64,000 bases of DNA from DASQJL01 sp036380835 (GCA_036380835.1 DASVDZ010000064.1:1-64000); one strand, 5' to 3'; shown: positions 43,964-52,953, counted from the first letter of the stretch. Notes: generated from the letters alone by a model not told the origin. A program made the numbers and translations.

Positions 43964-45130
43964 TCACGCCTCGCGGAGGGCCTCAACGATCGGGAGCGAG
44001 GCCGCCTTCCGCGCCGGGAAGAATCCGCCGATCAGTCCCATGGCCGCGGCGAAGGCGAGCCCGGCGCCGAGCATGCCGGGCGTGACCTGGAACCGGAAGG
44101 CGAGCTCGCTGAACGTCGCGAAGCTCATGGTTCCGGTGGTGAACGTGCGGACGGGGAGCGCGAGGAGGCAGCCGATCGCGCCGCCGAGGAGCGCCAGGAG
44201 CGTCGACTCGACGAGGACCGAGAGGAGCACCGCGCCGCGGCCGAACCCGATGGCGCGGAGCGTGCCGATCTCCTTGGTGCGGGCCCCGACCGCCGCGTAC
44301 ATCGTGTTGAGGGCGCCGAAGACGGCGCCCAGCGCCATGACCAGCGTGACGAAGAGGCCGAGCGAGCGGAGGAGGCGCGCGAGCATGCCCGATTGGGCCG
44401 CGTAGAACTCGTCCTCCCGGCGAACCTGGACGGTCAGGCGCGGATCGGCCTCGAGGCGGCGCTTCAAGGCCTCGAAGTGGGAGCGGTCGTCGAGGCGGAC
44501 CGTGACGCTCTGGAACACCGGCCGGTCGAAGACCGGCATGAAGAGCTCCACGTCGCCCCAGATCTCCGAGTCGTAGGACGTGCCGCCGGCGTCGAACACG
44601 CCGACGACCGCCCAGTCGCGCCCGGAGAGCTTGAGATGGTCCCCCACCGCCGCGTTCCGGAACCGCTCGGAGACCATCCGGCCGACGACGATCTCGTCGA
44701 GACCGGGACGGAACATCCGCCCCGCGACGAGGCGGATCTTCGGGCGGAGCGCGGGCGATTTCGGGCCGACGCCGCGGACCACGACGTTCGTGGTGGTGCC
44801 CGACTTCCGCGGCAGGTTCCAGACCACCAAGAGCTCCGCCGTCGCGAGCGGCATGCCGTCCGGCGATCGCGCGACCTCCGGCTGGCTCTCCACGACCGTC
44901 GCGGCCTCGCGCGAGACGATGCTCGTCAGCTCTCCGGTCGACCCGCTCCGCACGGCGATCGCGTTGTCGGGCGACCCGGACGTCTTGAGCGCCGCCTCGA
45001 AGCCGCCCGCGAGCGCGAGCGTGAAGATGAAGACCCACGCCACCAGGGCGATGCCGAGCGCGGTCAGCGCGGTGCTCACGCGGCGCGCGCCCAAGTGGCG
45101 CAGGTTGTAGACGATCGGGATCCGCGCCAC
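43964..45130 (-). CDS. ABC transporter permease (MacB/FtsX type)
   Basis: A 388-residue permease with four membrane helices: one at about 19-42, then after a large periplasmic MacB core domain three more in the FtsX domain (about 265-380), including GALNTMYAAVGARTKEIGTLRAIGFGRGAV. The final EALREA is typical. Start is GTG 45130. It forms a pair with the next permease; two different permeases with one ATPase resemble the LolCDE arrangement, but the membrane fusion gene upstream favours a MacAB-like exporter. Confidence 0.88.
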   Translation of the reverse strand: MARIPIVYNLRHLGARRVSTALTALGIALVAWVFIFTLALAGGFEAALKTSGSPDNAIAVRSGSTGELTSIVSREAATVVESQPEVARSPDGMPLATAELLVVWNLPRKSGTTTNVVVRGVGPKSPALRPKIRLVAGRMFRPGLDEIVVGRMVSERFRNAAVGDHLKLSGRDWAVVGVFDAGGTSYDSEIWGDVELFMPVFDRPVFQSVTVRLDDRSHFEALKRRLEADPRLTVQVRREDEFYAAQSGMLARLLRSLGLFVTLVMALGAVFGALNTMYAAVGARTKEIGTLRAIGFGRGAVLLSVLVESTLLALLGGAIGCLLALPVRTFTTGTMSFATFSELAFRFQVTPGMLGAGLAFAAAMGLIGGFFPARKAASLPIVEALREA

Positions 45131-45131
45131 G

Positions 45132-46280
45132 TCAGGCCACCTTCCGGAGCGCCGAGGCGATCCTCAGCCGCGAGGCCGAGACCGCGGGGACGAGCCCGCT
45201 CAGGAGCCCCATCAGGACGGCGAGGAGGAGCCCGAGCGCGACGGTCTCGGGGAGGACCCGGAAGTTGGGGAAGAATCCGCCCGCCGTGAAGTCGACCCGC
45301 CGGAAGAGGAGCCACGCGATGCCGCAGCCGAGGATCCCGCCGGCCAAGGAGAGGATCATCGCCTCGGCCCCGACCAGGCGGAGGATCAGACCGTCGCCGA
45401 AACCGAGCGTCTTCAGCACGGCGATCTCGCCGGTCCGCTCGCGCGCGGCCATCATCATGGTGTTGATCGTGACGAGCACGATCGCGAAGACGATCGCCGA
45501 TCCGAGGATCGTGAGGAGGAGCTGGACGTTGCCGATCATGGAGATGAAGCCCGCCTGGAACGCCTTCTCCGTCTCGGTCTTGGTCGGCTGGGGGCTGTTC
45601 TCGAAGAGGGCGTCCACCCGCTCGCTCACCGCGGGGGCGTCCTTCGAGGAGGCGAGGCGCAGCCAGTAGATGCCGACCTGGTTCTTTCTCACGTCGGGGA
45701 GCGACTCGTTCAGATAGTCCCAATGGAAGAAGACGGTGTTCTCGTCGACGTCCTCGGTCCGCCCGGCGTAGACGCCGCGGAGCGTGAGGCGCCACTCGCC
45801 GGGGTAGATCGTTCCCGTGATCGGGATCACGTCGCCGAGCTTCCAGCCGAACTTCTTGCAGGCGGCGCGTCCCGCGATGCACGCCGTCCGCTCCCCGAGG
45901 AACGCCTGCCGCTGCTCGGCCGGGAGGATCACCTCGGGGTAGACATCGAAGAAGGTCGGCGCGTCGACCGCGAACTGCGCGAACTGGTTCTTCGGGTCCT
46001 GGTAGTAACCGCCGAACCAGTTGCCGTAGCCGACGTGCGTCACGCCGGGCATCTGCGTGAGCCGCTCGCGGTAGGCCAGGGGGAGCGGGAAGACGAGCGA
46101 GGCGGCGTGGCGGACCACGAGGCGGGTGTCGTCGGAGGCGCGGATCGAGGCGTCGAACGACGTCATGACCGTCCGGAGGGTGCAGAAGAGGAAGAGCGCG
46201 AGCGCGATCGACGACACGGTCAGGAACGTGCGCCGCTTCGAGCGCCAGAGGTGCGCCAGGACGTAGCGGAGGAACTTCAC
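45132..46280 (-). CDS. ABC transporter permease (MacB/FtsX type)
   Basis: A 382-residue permease of the same family: an N-terminal helix (about 17-38), a periplasmic domain with two cysteines, and three C-terminal helices with NTMMMAARERTGEIAVLKTLGFGDG. GTG 46280 overlaps the ATPase stop (GTGA). The periplasmic domain differs from that of its neighbour, so the two likely form a heterodimer. Confidence 0.88.
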   Translation of the reverse strand: MKFLRYVLAHLWRSKRRTFLTVSSIALALFLFCTLRTVMTSFDASIRASDDTRLVVRHAASLVFPLPLAYRERLTQMPGVTHVGYGNWFGGYYQDPKNQFAQFAVDAPTFFDVYPEVILPAEQRQAFLGERTACIAGRAACKKFGWKLGDVIPITGTIYPGEWRLTLRGVYAGRTEDVDENTVFFHWDYLNESLPDVRKNQVGIYWLRLASSKDAPAVSERVDALFENSPQPTKTETEKAFQAGFISMIGNVQLLLTILGSAIVFAIVLVTINTMMMAARERTGEIAVLKTLGFGDGLILRLVGAEAMILSLAGGILGCGIAWLLFRRVDFTAGGFFPNFRVLPETVALGLLLAVLMGLLSGLVPAVSASRLRIASALRKVA

Positions 46281-46975
46281 GCCGTCAGGAGCCCCTTGTC
46301 CAGGTGGAGGGTCGTGTGGGCGCGCGCGGCCGCGTGCGGATCGTGCGTCACCATGAGGATCGTCTTCCCCATCTCCTGGTTCAGGCGCTGGAGGAGCGTG
46401 AGGATCTCCCCCGCGTTCGCCGCGTCGAGGTCGCCGGTCGGCTCGTCGGCCACCAGGAGCGTCGGATCGGCGACGATGGCGCGGGCGATCGCGACGCGCT
46501 GCTCCTCGCCGCCCGAGAGCTGGCGGGGGAAGTGGCGCGCGCGCGGCTCGAGGCCGACCAGTTTGAGCGCCAGGTGGACGCGGTCGCGCCGCTCGCTCCC
46601 CGTGAGCCGCGTCAGGAGGAGCGGCAGCTCCACGTTCTGGTACGCCGTGAGCACCGGAATCAGGTTGTAGAGCTGGAAGATGAAGCCGACGTGCCGCGCG
46701 CGCCACGCGGCGAGACGGCCCTGGGGCAGCGTCCCGATCGATTCGCCCGCGACCCACACCTCGCCGCCGGTCGGGCGGTCGATCCCGGCGATCAGGTTGA
46801 GGAGCGTCGACTTTCCCGAGCCGCTCGGCCCCATGAGCGCGAGGAACTCGCCCTCGGCGACGTCGAGGTTGATGCCGGAGAGGACGGGGATCTCGATCGC
46901 CTCCCGGCGGTACGTCTTCCGGACGTCCCGCAGGCGCACCAGGGTACCGTTCCCGCCCGGCGTCGATGGGCTCAT
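46277..46975 (-). CDS. ABC transporter ATP-binding protein (LolD/MacB type)
   Basis: A 232-residue ATPase: Walker A GPSGSGKST, Q-loop FQLYNLIPVLTAYQNVELPL, signature LSGGEEQRVAIARA, Walker B LLVADEPTGDLD and the H-loop VTHDPHAA. The QLYNLIP type Q-loop is characteristic of MacB/LolD ATPases that serve mechanotransmission permeases rather than import. It drives the two permeases below. Confidence 0.93.
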   Translation of the reverse strand: MSPSTPGGNGTLVRLRDVRKTYRREAIEIPVLSGINLDVAEGEFLALMGPSGSGKSTLLNLIAGIDRPTGGEVWVAGESIGTLPQGRLAAWRARHVGFIFQLYNLIPVLTAYQNVELPLLLTRLTGSERRDRVHLALKLVGLEPRARHFPRQLSGGEEQRVAIARAIVADPTLLVADEPTGDLDAANAGEILTLLQRLNQEMGKTILMVTHDPHAAARAHTTLHLDKGLLTA

Positions 46976-47012
46976 GCGTCGCCTCTCGCGTGTCGCGGCG
47001 CCCGGGGCGCCG

Positions 47013-48269
47013 TCATCTCGATGTGATCCGGACCCGGGAATGGTCCCGGAGCTCGGGGAGGGCGTCCAGCACGACCGCCTCGCCGGGCGCGAGCCCGCCC
47101 GAGACGGCGACCCGGTCGGGGCCGATCGGACGCGGCGAGACCGCGCGCATCGCGGCGCGCCCCGCCTCGACCACGAAGACCACCGCGCGGCCGTCGCGCT
47201 GCGCCAAGGCGGCGCTCGGGATCGAAACGGCCGCCGCCGCGACCTCGGGCGCGCCGCCTTGGCCCGGCGCGTCGGCCAGGAACGTGACCTTGCATCCCAT
47301 CTCGGGCAGCACGCGCGCGTCGAGCGAGTCGAACGCCACCTTGACCTGCACGGTCGCCTTCTGCCGGTCGGCCGTCGGGACGATCTGGCGCACGCGGCCC
47401 GGGTACCGGTCGCCGGGGTAGGCGTCGAGGACGATCTCGGCGCGCATGCCCTCGCGGGTCCGCGCGACGTAGCCCTCGTTCACGTCCACCTCGACCTCGA
47501 GCGTCGCGAGATTCGCCATCGTCACGATCGCCCCGCGCGTCAGCCCGCCGCTCGAGGGGATGGGGCTCACGATCTCCCCGACCTCCGCCTCTTTCCGCAG
47601 CACGGCGCCCTCGAAGGGAGCGCGGACGAACGTGCGCTCGTAGTCCACCTCCGCCGATCGGAGGCGGGCGGCCGCGTTCTCGAGGTTCGCCTGGGCGCTT
47701 CCGACCCGCGCCTCGTCCACCTTGGCGCGCGCCTCGACCTGATCGTACTCGGCCTGGCTCACGAGCGCCCCGGCCAGGAGCTCGCTCGAGCGCTTCCGCG
47801 CCAGGTCCGACTCGTGCGCGCTCGCGCGGGCCTCGGCGAGATCGGCCTGGGCCGAGGCGAGCGCCGCCTTCGCGCTCCTTACCGCGGCCAGCTGCTCGTC
47901 GTTTCGGAGCACGCCGAGGACCTGCCCCTTCTTCACGCGCGTTCCCTCCTCCACGTAGAGGGCGGCCAGACGCCCGGAGACCTCGGTGGAGACGGCGGCC
48001 CGCTGCCGCGCCACGACATAGCCGCTCGCGGTGAGCACCTCGGAGGCGCCGGCCCCGGGCGTGCCGCCGATGGCCTCGGCGCGCGCGACCCTCACCTCGA
48101 ACGAGCGCGGCCGCCAAGTCGGCTCGAGGAGGACGGCGGCCGCCGTCAGGACGACGAGCCCTCCGATGAGGAGCGCGGCGCGTCGCCCGCCTCCCGCTCC
48201 GCCGTCCCGCCGGGGCGCCTCGCGATCGATGCGAAGCCCGGAGAGGTCGGCCGAGCCGGCTCCGGTCAC
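47013..48269 (-). CDS. Periplasmic membrane fusion protein (HlyD/MacA type)
   Basis: A 418-residue adaptor. An N-terminal membrane segment (about 32-52) is followed by a half-lipoyl motif (VSTEVSGRLAALYVEEGTRVKKGQ), a long coiled-coil hairpin rich in Ala/Glu (about 115-200), the returning lipoyl half (TFVRAPFEGAVLRKEAEVGEIV) and beta-barrel domains. Such adaptors link an inner-membrane transporter to an outer-membrane channel; no TolC gene is present here. Start GTG 48269 overlaps the core-MetE stop, tying the exporter to the methionine genes. Confidence 0.88.
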   Translation of the reverse strand: MTGAGSADLSGLRIDREAPRRDGGAGGGRRAALLIGGLVVLTAAAVLLEPTWRPRSFEVRVARAEAIGGTPGAGASEVLTASGYVVARQRAAVSTEVSGRLAALYVEEGTRVKKGQVLGVLRNDEQLAAVRSAKAALASAQADLAEARASAHESDLARKRSSELLAGALVSQAEYDQVEARAKVDEARVGSAQANLENAAARLRSAEVDYERTFVRAPFEGAVLRKEAEVGEIVSPIPSSGGLTRGAIVTMANLATLEVEVDVNEGYVARTREGMRAEIVLDAYPGDRYPGRVRQIVPTADRQKATVQVKVAFDSLDARVLPEMGCKVTFLADAPGQGGAPEVAAAAVSIPSAALAQRDGRAVVFVVEAGRAAMRAVSPRPIGPDRVAVSGGLAPGEAVVLDALPELRDHSRVRITSR

Positions 48270-49243
48270 GCCGTGATGCCCTTCTCCGCGCGCACTTCCC
48301 GCACCGCCTCCACCATCACGGCGAGCTTTTGGAACGCCTCGTCGACCGTCCGCGTCTTCAGCCCGCAATCGGGATCGACGTAGATCTGCTCCGGCTTCAG
48401 CACCTCGAGGCCCCGGAGGATTCCCTGCTTCACCTCGTCCTTCGTTTCGACGCGATGGCTGTGGACGTCGAGGACCCCGTAGCCGATCTCCTTGGTGAAC
48501 GGGTGGACCTTGAACCGCTCGAGGAGGTCGTAGCGGCTGTTCGCCATCTCGAGGTCGATCATGTCGACGGGCAGGTCGAGGAGGGCGGGATAGATCACGT
48601 CGAAGTCGCCGTAGCAGATGTGCGTGATCGTCTTCGCCGTGAGCCCCTGGACCGCGCGGCCCAGCGCCTTGACCGCGAGCGGCAGCTCCTCCGGGCGCAC
48701 GGAGACCGCGGGCTCGTCGATCTGGATGTACCGCGCCCCGGCTTCCTGGAGCGCGAGCGCCTCCTCGTTGATCGCCGCGGCCAGGTCCATCGCCATCGCC
48801 TCGCGCGAGGGATAGTGCTCGTTGAACGACCAGTCCATCATCGTATACGGACCGGTCAGCATGCCCTTCACCGGCTTCGAGGTCTGCGCCTGGGCGAACG
48901 TCCACCACGCGACGGTCAACGGCTCCTCGCGGCGGATCGGCCCGACGGCGATCGGCTTCCGGTAGTAGCGGTTTCCGTAGCTCCGCACGGGATTCGAGAT
49001 GGCGAAGCCGGGCATCCGCTCCGCGAAGTACGTGGTCATGTCGCCTCGGTAGAGCTCGCCGTCCACGAGGAGGTCGAGGCCGATCTCCTCCTGCCGGCGG
49101 ATCACCTTCACCGTCTCCTCGCGCTCCATCCGCTCGAGCTCCTCGGCGGAGAGTTCGCCGCGCGCGTGCCGCTGGCGGGCGCGCTCCAGCTCGGGCGGCT
49201 TCGGGAAGCTGCCGACGGTCGTGGTCCAGAGTCCGCGGGACAT
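48266..49243 (-). CDS. Core-MetE methionine synthase-type protein
   Basis: A 325-residue protein equal to the C-terminal catalytic barrel of cobalamin-independent methionine synthase. The zinc site is complete: His208 and Cys210 in THICYGD, Glu232 in DLEMANS and Cys293 in DPDCGLKTRT. FVGSFPK-like TVGSFPKP at the N-terminus and QIDEPA in the middle bind homocysteine in MetE. There is no N-terminal MetE domain, as in archaeal and some bacterial short forms whose methyl donor may be a protein or another folate. GGAGGTTG precedes ATG 49243. Confidence 0.85.
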   Translation of the reverse strand: MSRGLWTTTVGSFPKPPELERARQRHARGELSAEELERMEREETVKVIRRQEEIGLDLLVDGELYRGDMTTYFAERMPGFAISNPVRSYGNRYYRKPIAVGPIRREEPLTVAWWTFAQAQTSKPVKGMLTGPYTMMDWSFNEHYPSREAMAMDLAAAINEEALALQEAGARYIQIDEPAVSVRPEELPLAVKALGRAVQGLTAKTITHICYGDFDVIYPALLDLPVDMIDLEMANSRYDLLERFKVHPFTKEIGYGVLDVHSHRVETKDEVKQGILRGLEVLKPEQIYVDPDCGLKTRTVDEAFQKLAVMVEAVREVRAEKGITA

Positions 49244-49245
49244 CG

Positions 49246-50229
49246 TCAACCTCCGTTCCGGGCCGCGAGTCGGGCGGCTTCCGTGAGCCCGCGCACCTTC
49301 GCTTCCGCCTTGTCGGCGGGGAGGTACTCCAGGCTGGCCGTCGTGGTGAGCAGGAATTCGAGGTCCGGGCGGAGCCCCGCGGCGCGCGCCGCTTCGCGCG
49401 CGACGAGCGCCGGATCCTCGAGACGCGTGTTGCGGGCGTTCACGAGGCCGAGCGCCACGCCGCGCCCGGCGGGAATCGAGGGGATCAGCTCCCATCCCGC
49501 CGGCGCCTCGACCAGATCGAGGCCCAGGACGCTCCACTCGAGATCCCGGAGCGCCGCGAAGATCGCGTTCGGAGCGCCGAAGGGGACGTGGACGATCGTC
49601 CGCGCCTTCCGGCCGGCGAGGACCGGCGTCAGCGCGGCGCGCACCGCCGCGGCGTCTCCCGCCTTCGCCCTTCCGAGCCACGGCTCCTCGAAGTGGATCC
49701 ACGCGGCGCCCGCCGCCTCGAGCGCGGCCGCCTCCTTCGCGAGCGCCTCGCCGATCGCCCGGCACGCCGCGACGGCGTCCCGGTAGTGGAGGTCCTTCGA
49801 GAACCGGTAGAGCGAATAGGGGCCGGGGAGGAACGCCTTCACGGGGCGCGAGGCGGACGACACGGCGTCACGGAAGTCGTCCACGGTGATCGGCGCGCTC
49901 CAGGCGACGTCCCCCACGATCTCGGGCTGGCGGTAGTACGTGTTCGTGTCGAGGTAGCGGATCAGCCCCGCGATGCGGATCCCCGCGAGGCCCCGCGCGA
50001 CGTACGTCTGCGCGTCGTCCCATCCGGCGCCGCCATCCATCACGAGGTCGACTCCCGCCCGCTCCTGGATCGCGACCGCGCGGCGGTTCGTGGCCCGAGT
50101 CGCCTCGATCACGTCCTGATCGGTCGCCTTCCCCTGGTCGCGTCGGTTTCTCACGACGCGCAGGTTCACGTCTCCCGGCTCCGTGGGAAGCTTGGGGTAG
50201 CTCCCGGCGAGTGTCGTCTGGATCTTCAA
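49246..50229 (-). CDS. Core-MetE homologue with degenerate zinc site
   Basis: A 327-residue paralogue of the downstream core-MetE gene, two bases away. The fold markers TLAGSYPKLP, FLPGPYSLYRF and HFEEPW are recognisable. Of the zinc ligands, His214 and Glu241 remain, but the first Cys is Pro216 (VHVPFG) and the C-terminal DPDCG loop reads TTTASLEYL, so metal-bound homocysteine activation is unlikely. It may be a structural partner, like the zinc-free N-terminal barrel of full-length MetE. Start is TTG 50229, with AGGAGG six bases ahead. Confidence 0.75.
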   Translation of the reverse strand: MKIQTTLAGSYPKLPTEPGDVNLRVVRNRRDQGKATDQDVIEATRATNRRAVAIQERAGVDLVMDGGAGWDDAQTYVARGLAGIRIAGLIRYLDTNTYYRQPEIVGDVAWSAPITVDDFRDAVSSASRPVKAFLPGPYSLYRFSKDLHYRDAVAACRAIGEALAKEAAALEAAGAAWIHFEEPWLGRAKAGDAAAVRAALTPVLAGRKARTIVHVPFGAPNAIFAALRDLEWSVLGLDLVEAPAGWELIPSIPAGRGVALGLVNARNTRLEDPALVAREAARAAGLRPDLEFLLTTTASLEYLPADKAEAKVRGLTEAARLAARNGG

Positions 50230-50274
50230 GAAATGCCTCCTCTTCGGCGTGGAGTTGTTTCGACGCAGCCCGTA

Positions 50275-50303
50275 ACGCTACCACAGGCGGTCGGGACCCT
50301 CAA
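50275..50303 (-). promoter_or_regulatory. Promoter for the core-MetE/exporter operon
   Basis: Minus-strand TTGAGG (50298-50303), 17-base spacer, TAGCGT (50275-50280), about 45 bases upstream of the TTG start. I looked for a SAM or cobalamin riboswitch in the 98-base gap and found none; it is too short. Confidence 0.45.
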
Positions 50304-50327
50304 CGCCACCGCCTCGGGGGAGCGGCG

Positions 50328-50666
50328 CTAGGCCGGCGCCCCCGCGCACGCGGGACAGGGGCAGATGCGGCGGAGGTAGTCGAAGGCGTAGATCCCGGTG
50401 GTGTGCCCGTCGCTCCAGTCGAAGTGGACCGCGTAGTTCCCCACCGTCCGGGCGGCGGCGATCGAGACGTCGGGGTTCACGTGCTCCTCGAAGACGATCC
50501 GCGTGCCGGTCATCTCGCTGACGCACTGGGCGCAAGGGCAGCGGCCACGCAGGTAGCGCGCCGGATAGGCCGACTCGTGCCCGTCGGCCCAGCGCACCGT
50601 GAACCGCTCGCCCCCCTTCTTCGAGAGCGCGGTCGGCGTGGTCTGCTCCGGAGCGAGCGCGGCCAC
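50328..50666 (-). CDS. DUF971 (GBBH-like N-terminal domain) protein
   Basis: A 112-residue DUF971 protein: FTVRWADGHESAYPARYLRGRCPCAQC, here noted as a split motif, then NYAVHFDWSDGHTTGIYAF and a second CPCPAC end. The two CPC-x-C clusters suggest metal or Fe-S binding. DUF971 genes are often next to mrp, as here (immediately adjacent), which links it to Fe-S cluster handling. The start is GTG 50666. Exact role unknown. Confidence 0.85.
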   Translation of the reverse strand: MAALAPEQTTPTALSKKGGERFTVRWADGHESAYPARYLRGRCPCAQCVSEMTGTRIVFEEHVNPDVSIAAARTVGNYAVHFDWSDGHTTGIYAFDYLRRICPCPACAGAPA

Positions 50667-51749
50667 CTATTCCTCCGCGATGGTGAGCGGGATCTGCTTG
50701 AAGGCCTGGATGCTGATCTGCTGCGCCAGCCGGCCGGTGATCTCGGCCATCGCCTTCCCCGAGGGGGACTCGGGCGCGGCGACGACCACCGGCGTCCCCT
50801 CGTCGGCGAAGCGGCGGATCGCGGCGTCGAGGGGGATCTCGCCCAGGAACGGCACGCCGAGCGAGCGCGCCGCCTCGGACGCCCCGCCGTGGCCGAAGAG
50901 GTCGTCCCGCCCGCCGCAGTGCGGGCAGACGTAGGACGACATGTTCTCCACGATGCCGAGGAGCGGCACCTTGGTCTGCTGGAACATCCGGAGCGTCTTC
51001 ATCGAGATCTGGAGCCCCACGTCCTGCGGCGTCGAGACGATCACGGCGCCGGTCACCGGCACCGTCTGGACGAGCGTCAGGTGGACGTCCCCCGTGCCCG
51101 GTGGCAGGTCGACGATCAGGTAGTCGAGCTCGCCCCAGTTCACGCCGAGGAGGCTCTGCTGGAGCGCCTTGTGCGCCATCGGGCCCCGCCAGATCAGCGG
51201 CTGGTCGCCCGGGCTCAGGTAGCCCATCGACATGACGCGCGTGCCGTGCGCCTCGCCCGGCTCGATCGTATTGTTCGGGAGCGGCTCGGCGGGCTTCCCC
51301 GAGCGCATCATGATCGGGATGCTCGGCCCGTAGATGTCGGCGTCGAGGAGGCCGACCTTGGCCCCGCTCCGGGCGAGAGCCGCCGCGACGTTGGCCGCCA
51401 CCGTCGACTTGCCCACGCCCCCCTTGCCGCTCCCGATCGCCACGATGTTCCGGACGTTCCGGAGCGCCGACGTGTTCGGGGACGGCGGGCGGCGGACCTC
51501 CGCGGTCATGTTCACGCGGACGTCCTCTGCCCCGGGGATGGCGAGCACCGCCTGGCGCGATTGCTCCCGAAGGCGGTCCTTCACGGGGCAGGCGGGGGTC
51601 GTGAGGTTCACGTCGAACGCGACGAGGCCCCCCTCGATCTTCAGATTCCGAACGAAGCCGAGGCTCACGATGTCGCGATGAAGATCGGGATCCATCACGG
51701 ACCGAAGTGCGTCCAAAACTTGGGTTTCAGTGATCGCGGCGGGGGCCAT
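50667..51749 (-). CDS. mrp: Fe-S cluster carrier ATPase Mrp/ApbC
   Basis: A 360-residue Mrp protein. The N-terminal MIP18/DUF59 domain (about 5-85, with DPDLHRDIVSLGFV) precedes a ParA-like ATPase: deviant Walker A GSGKGGVGKST near residue 107, LLDADIYGPSIP and VDLPPGTGDVHLT. The cluster-binding CPHC is in the C-terminal third (ENMSSYVCPHCG). It carries Fe-S clusters to apoproteins. AAGGAG precedes the ATG. The adjacent DUF971 is a usual companion. Confidence 0.94.
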   Translation of the reverse strand: MAPAAITETQVLDALRSVMDPDLHRDIVSLGFVRNLKIEGGLVAFDVNLTTPACPVKDRLREQSRQAVLAIPGAEDVRVNMTAEVRRPPSPNTSALRNVRNIVAIGSGKGGVGKSTVAANVAAALARSGAKVGLLDADIYGPSIPIMMRSGKPAEPLPNNTIEPGEAHGTRVMSMGYLSPGDQPLIWRGPMAHKALQQSLLGVNWGELDYLIVDLPPGTGDVHLTLVQTVPVTGAVIVSTPQDVGLQISMKTLRMFQQTKVPLLGIVENMSSYVCPHCGGRDDLFGHGGASEAARSLGVPFLGEIPLDAAIRRFADEGTPVVVAAPESPSGKAMAEITGRLAQQISIQAFKQIPLTIAEE

Positions 51750-51790
51750 GGCGACTCCTTGGATGACGATCGAACGGGCCTGGATGCGCG

Positions 51791-51796
51791 ATCATA
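51791..51796 (-). promoter_or_regulatory. -10 element for mrp
   Basis: TATGAT on the minus strand, about 42 bases upstream of the mrp ATG; a degenerate TTTCGAC lies roughly 18 bases before it. The 198-base divergent gap 51750-51947 must also hold the promoter of the plus-strand dehydrogenase operon, which I could not place with confidence. Confidence 0.35.
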
Positions 51797-51947
51797 CCAC
51801 CCGCGCCGCGCGGCGTCGAAAGGCCCGCCCGCGGGGCGCCGCCGCTGGCGCGTCCGTGGGGACGTATGCTAATGTCGGAGACTGAACTGCGGCGCGCCAC
51901 TCCGAGACCACGCCCCGAAGCGCGCGCGAAGGATCGAGGGAGGAATC

Positions 51948-52916
51948 ATGGCCGTTTCCACCGATGAGCTGAAGGGCCTCTACTATTACATGAACCTCGT
52001 CCGCCAGGTGGACGAGCGCTGCCGGCGCCTCTTCAAGCAGGGTCGCTTCCAGGGCACGTATTTCTCGGCCGTGGGCCAGGAGGCGACGGTCGTCGGCCCC
52101 TGCTACGGTCTCCGCCCCGACGACTTCATCGGCATCCAGCATCGCGAGATCGGCGCCGTGATCACGAAGGGAATGCCGATCCGGTACCTGATGGCGCAGC
52201 TCTTCGCGCGGAAGGACAGCCCCGACCGCGGCAAGTCGCACCCGTGCCACTACGGATGGAAGCCGATGGGGATCGTGACGCCCGCCTCCACGATCGCGGC
52301 CCAAACCGTGATCGTCACCGGCTCGGCACTCGCCTGGAAGATCCAGAAGAAGGACAATGTGGCGGTCGCCTTCGTGGGCGAGGGCGCGACGTCGAACGGG
52401 GTCTGGCACGAGGCGCTCAACTTCGCCGGGATCCACAAGCTCCCGGTCGTCTTCGTGGTGCAGGACAACCTCTGGGCCGAGTCGGTGCCGAAGAACCTCG
52501 GCGTGCCCCTCGAGAACGTGGCCGAGCGCGCCAAGGCGTACGGCTTCGCCGGGATCACGATCGACGGGAACGATCTCATGCAGACGTACGAGGTCTCGCA
52601 GGAGGCCGTCCGGAAGGCGCGGCGAGGCGAGGGGCCGACGCTGATCGAGATGAAGACCTACCGGTGGTACGGCCACTCGGAGATCGATCCGGCCAACTAC
52701 CGCACGCCCGAGGAGCTGGAGCTCTGGAAGAAGCGGGACCCGGTTCCGCGGTTCGAGCGGCTGATGATGGAGCGCGGCGTGGTCGACGAGGCGATGAAGC
52801 AGCAGACGCTCCAGAGGATCGAGCGGGAGATCGAGGAGGCCATCGAGTTCGCGGAGAAGAGCCCGCATCCCGACCCGAGCGAGGTCCTGGAGGACGTCTA
52901 CGCCCCGCTCGGCTAG
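51948..52916 (+). CDS. 2-oxo acid dehydrogenase E1 alpha subunit
   Basis: A 322-residue TPP-dependent E1 alpha. The TPP motif is GEGATSNG (144-151) through QDN (172-174); the usual GDG is GEG here, a common variant. HREIGA and GKSHPCHYG line the active site, and YRWYGHSEIDPANYRT matches the phosphorylation-loop region of E1 alpha. It decarboxylates pyruvate, branched-chain 2-oxo acids or acetoin; sequence does not settle which. GAGGGAGG precedes the ATG. First gene of the operon. Confidence 0.9.
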   Translation: MAVSTDELKGLYYYMNLVRQVDERCRRLFKQGRFQGTYFSAVGQEATVVGPCYGLRPDDFIGIQHREIGAVITKGMPIRYLMAQLFARKDSPDRGKSHPCHYGWKPMGIVTPASTIAAQTVIVTGSALAWKIQKKDNVAVAFVGEGATSNGVWHEALNFAGIHKLPVVFVVQDNLWAESVPKNLGVPLENVAERAKAYGFAGITIDGNDLMQTYEVSQEAVRKARRGEGPTLIEMKTYRWYGHSEIDPANYRTPEELELWKKRDPVPRFERLMMERGVVDEAMKQQTLQRIEREIEEAIEFAEKSPHPDPSEVLEDVYAPLG

Positions 52917-52953
52917 GCCGCGGGGAAAGGCGCCCCGTGAGACGCGCGTCGAG

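Noticed and set aside
50230..50327. SAM or cobalamin riboswitch before the core-MetE genes
   Set aside because: The gap is under 100 bases and holds a promoter and ribosome site but none of the conserved aptamer blocks.
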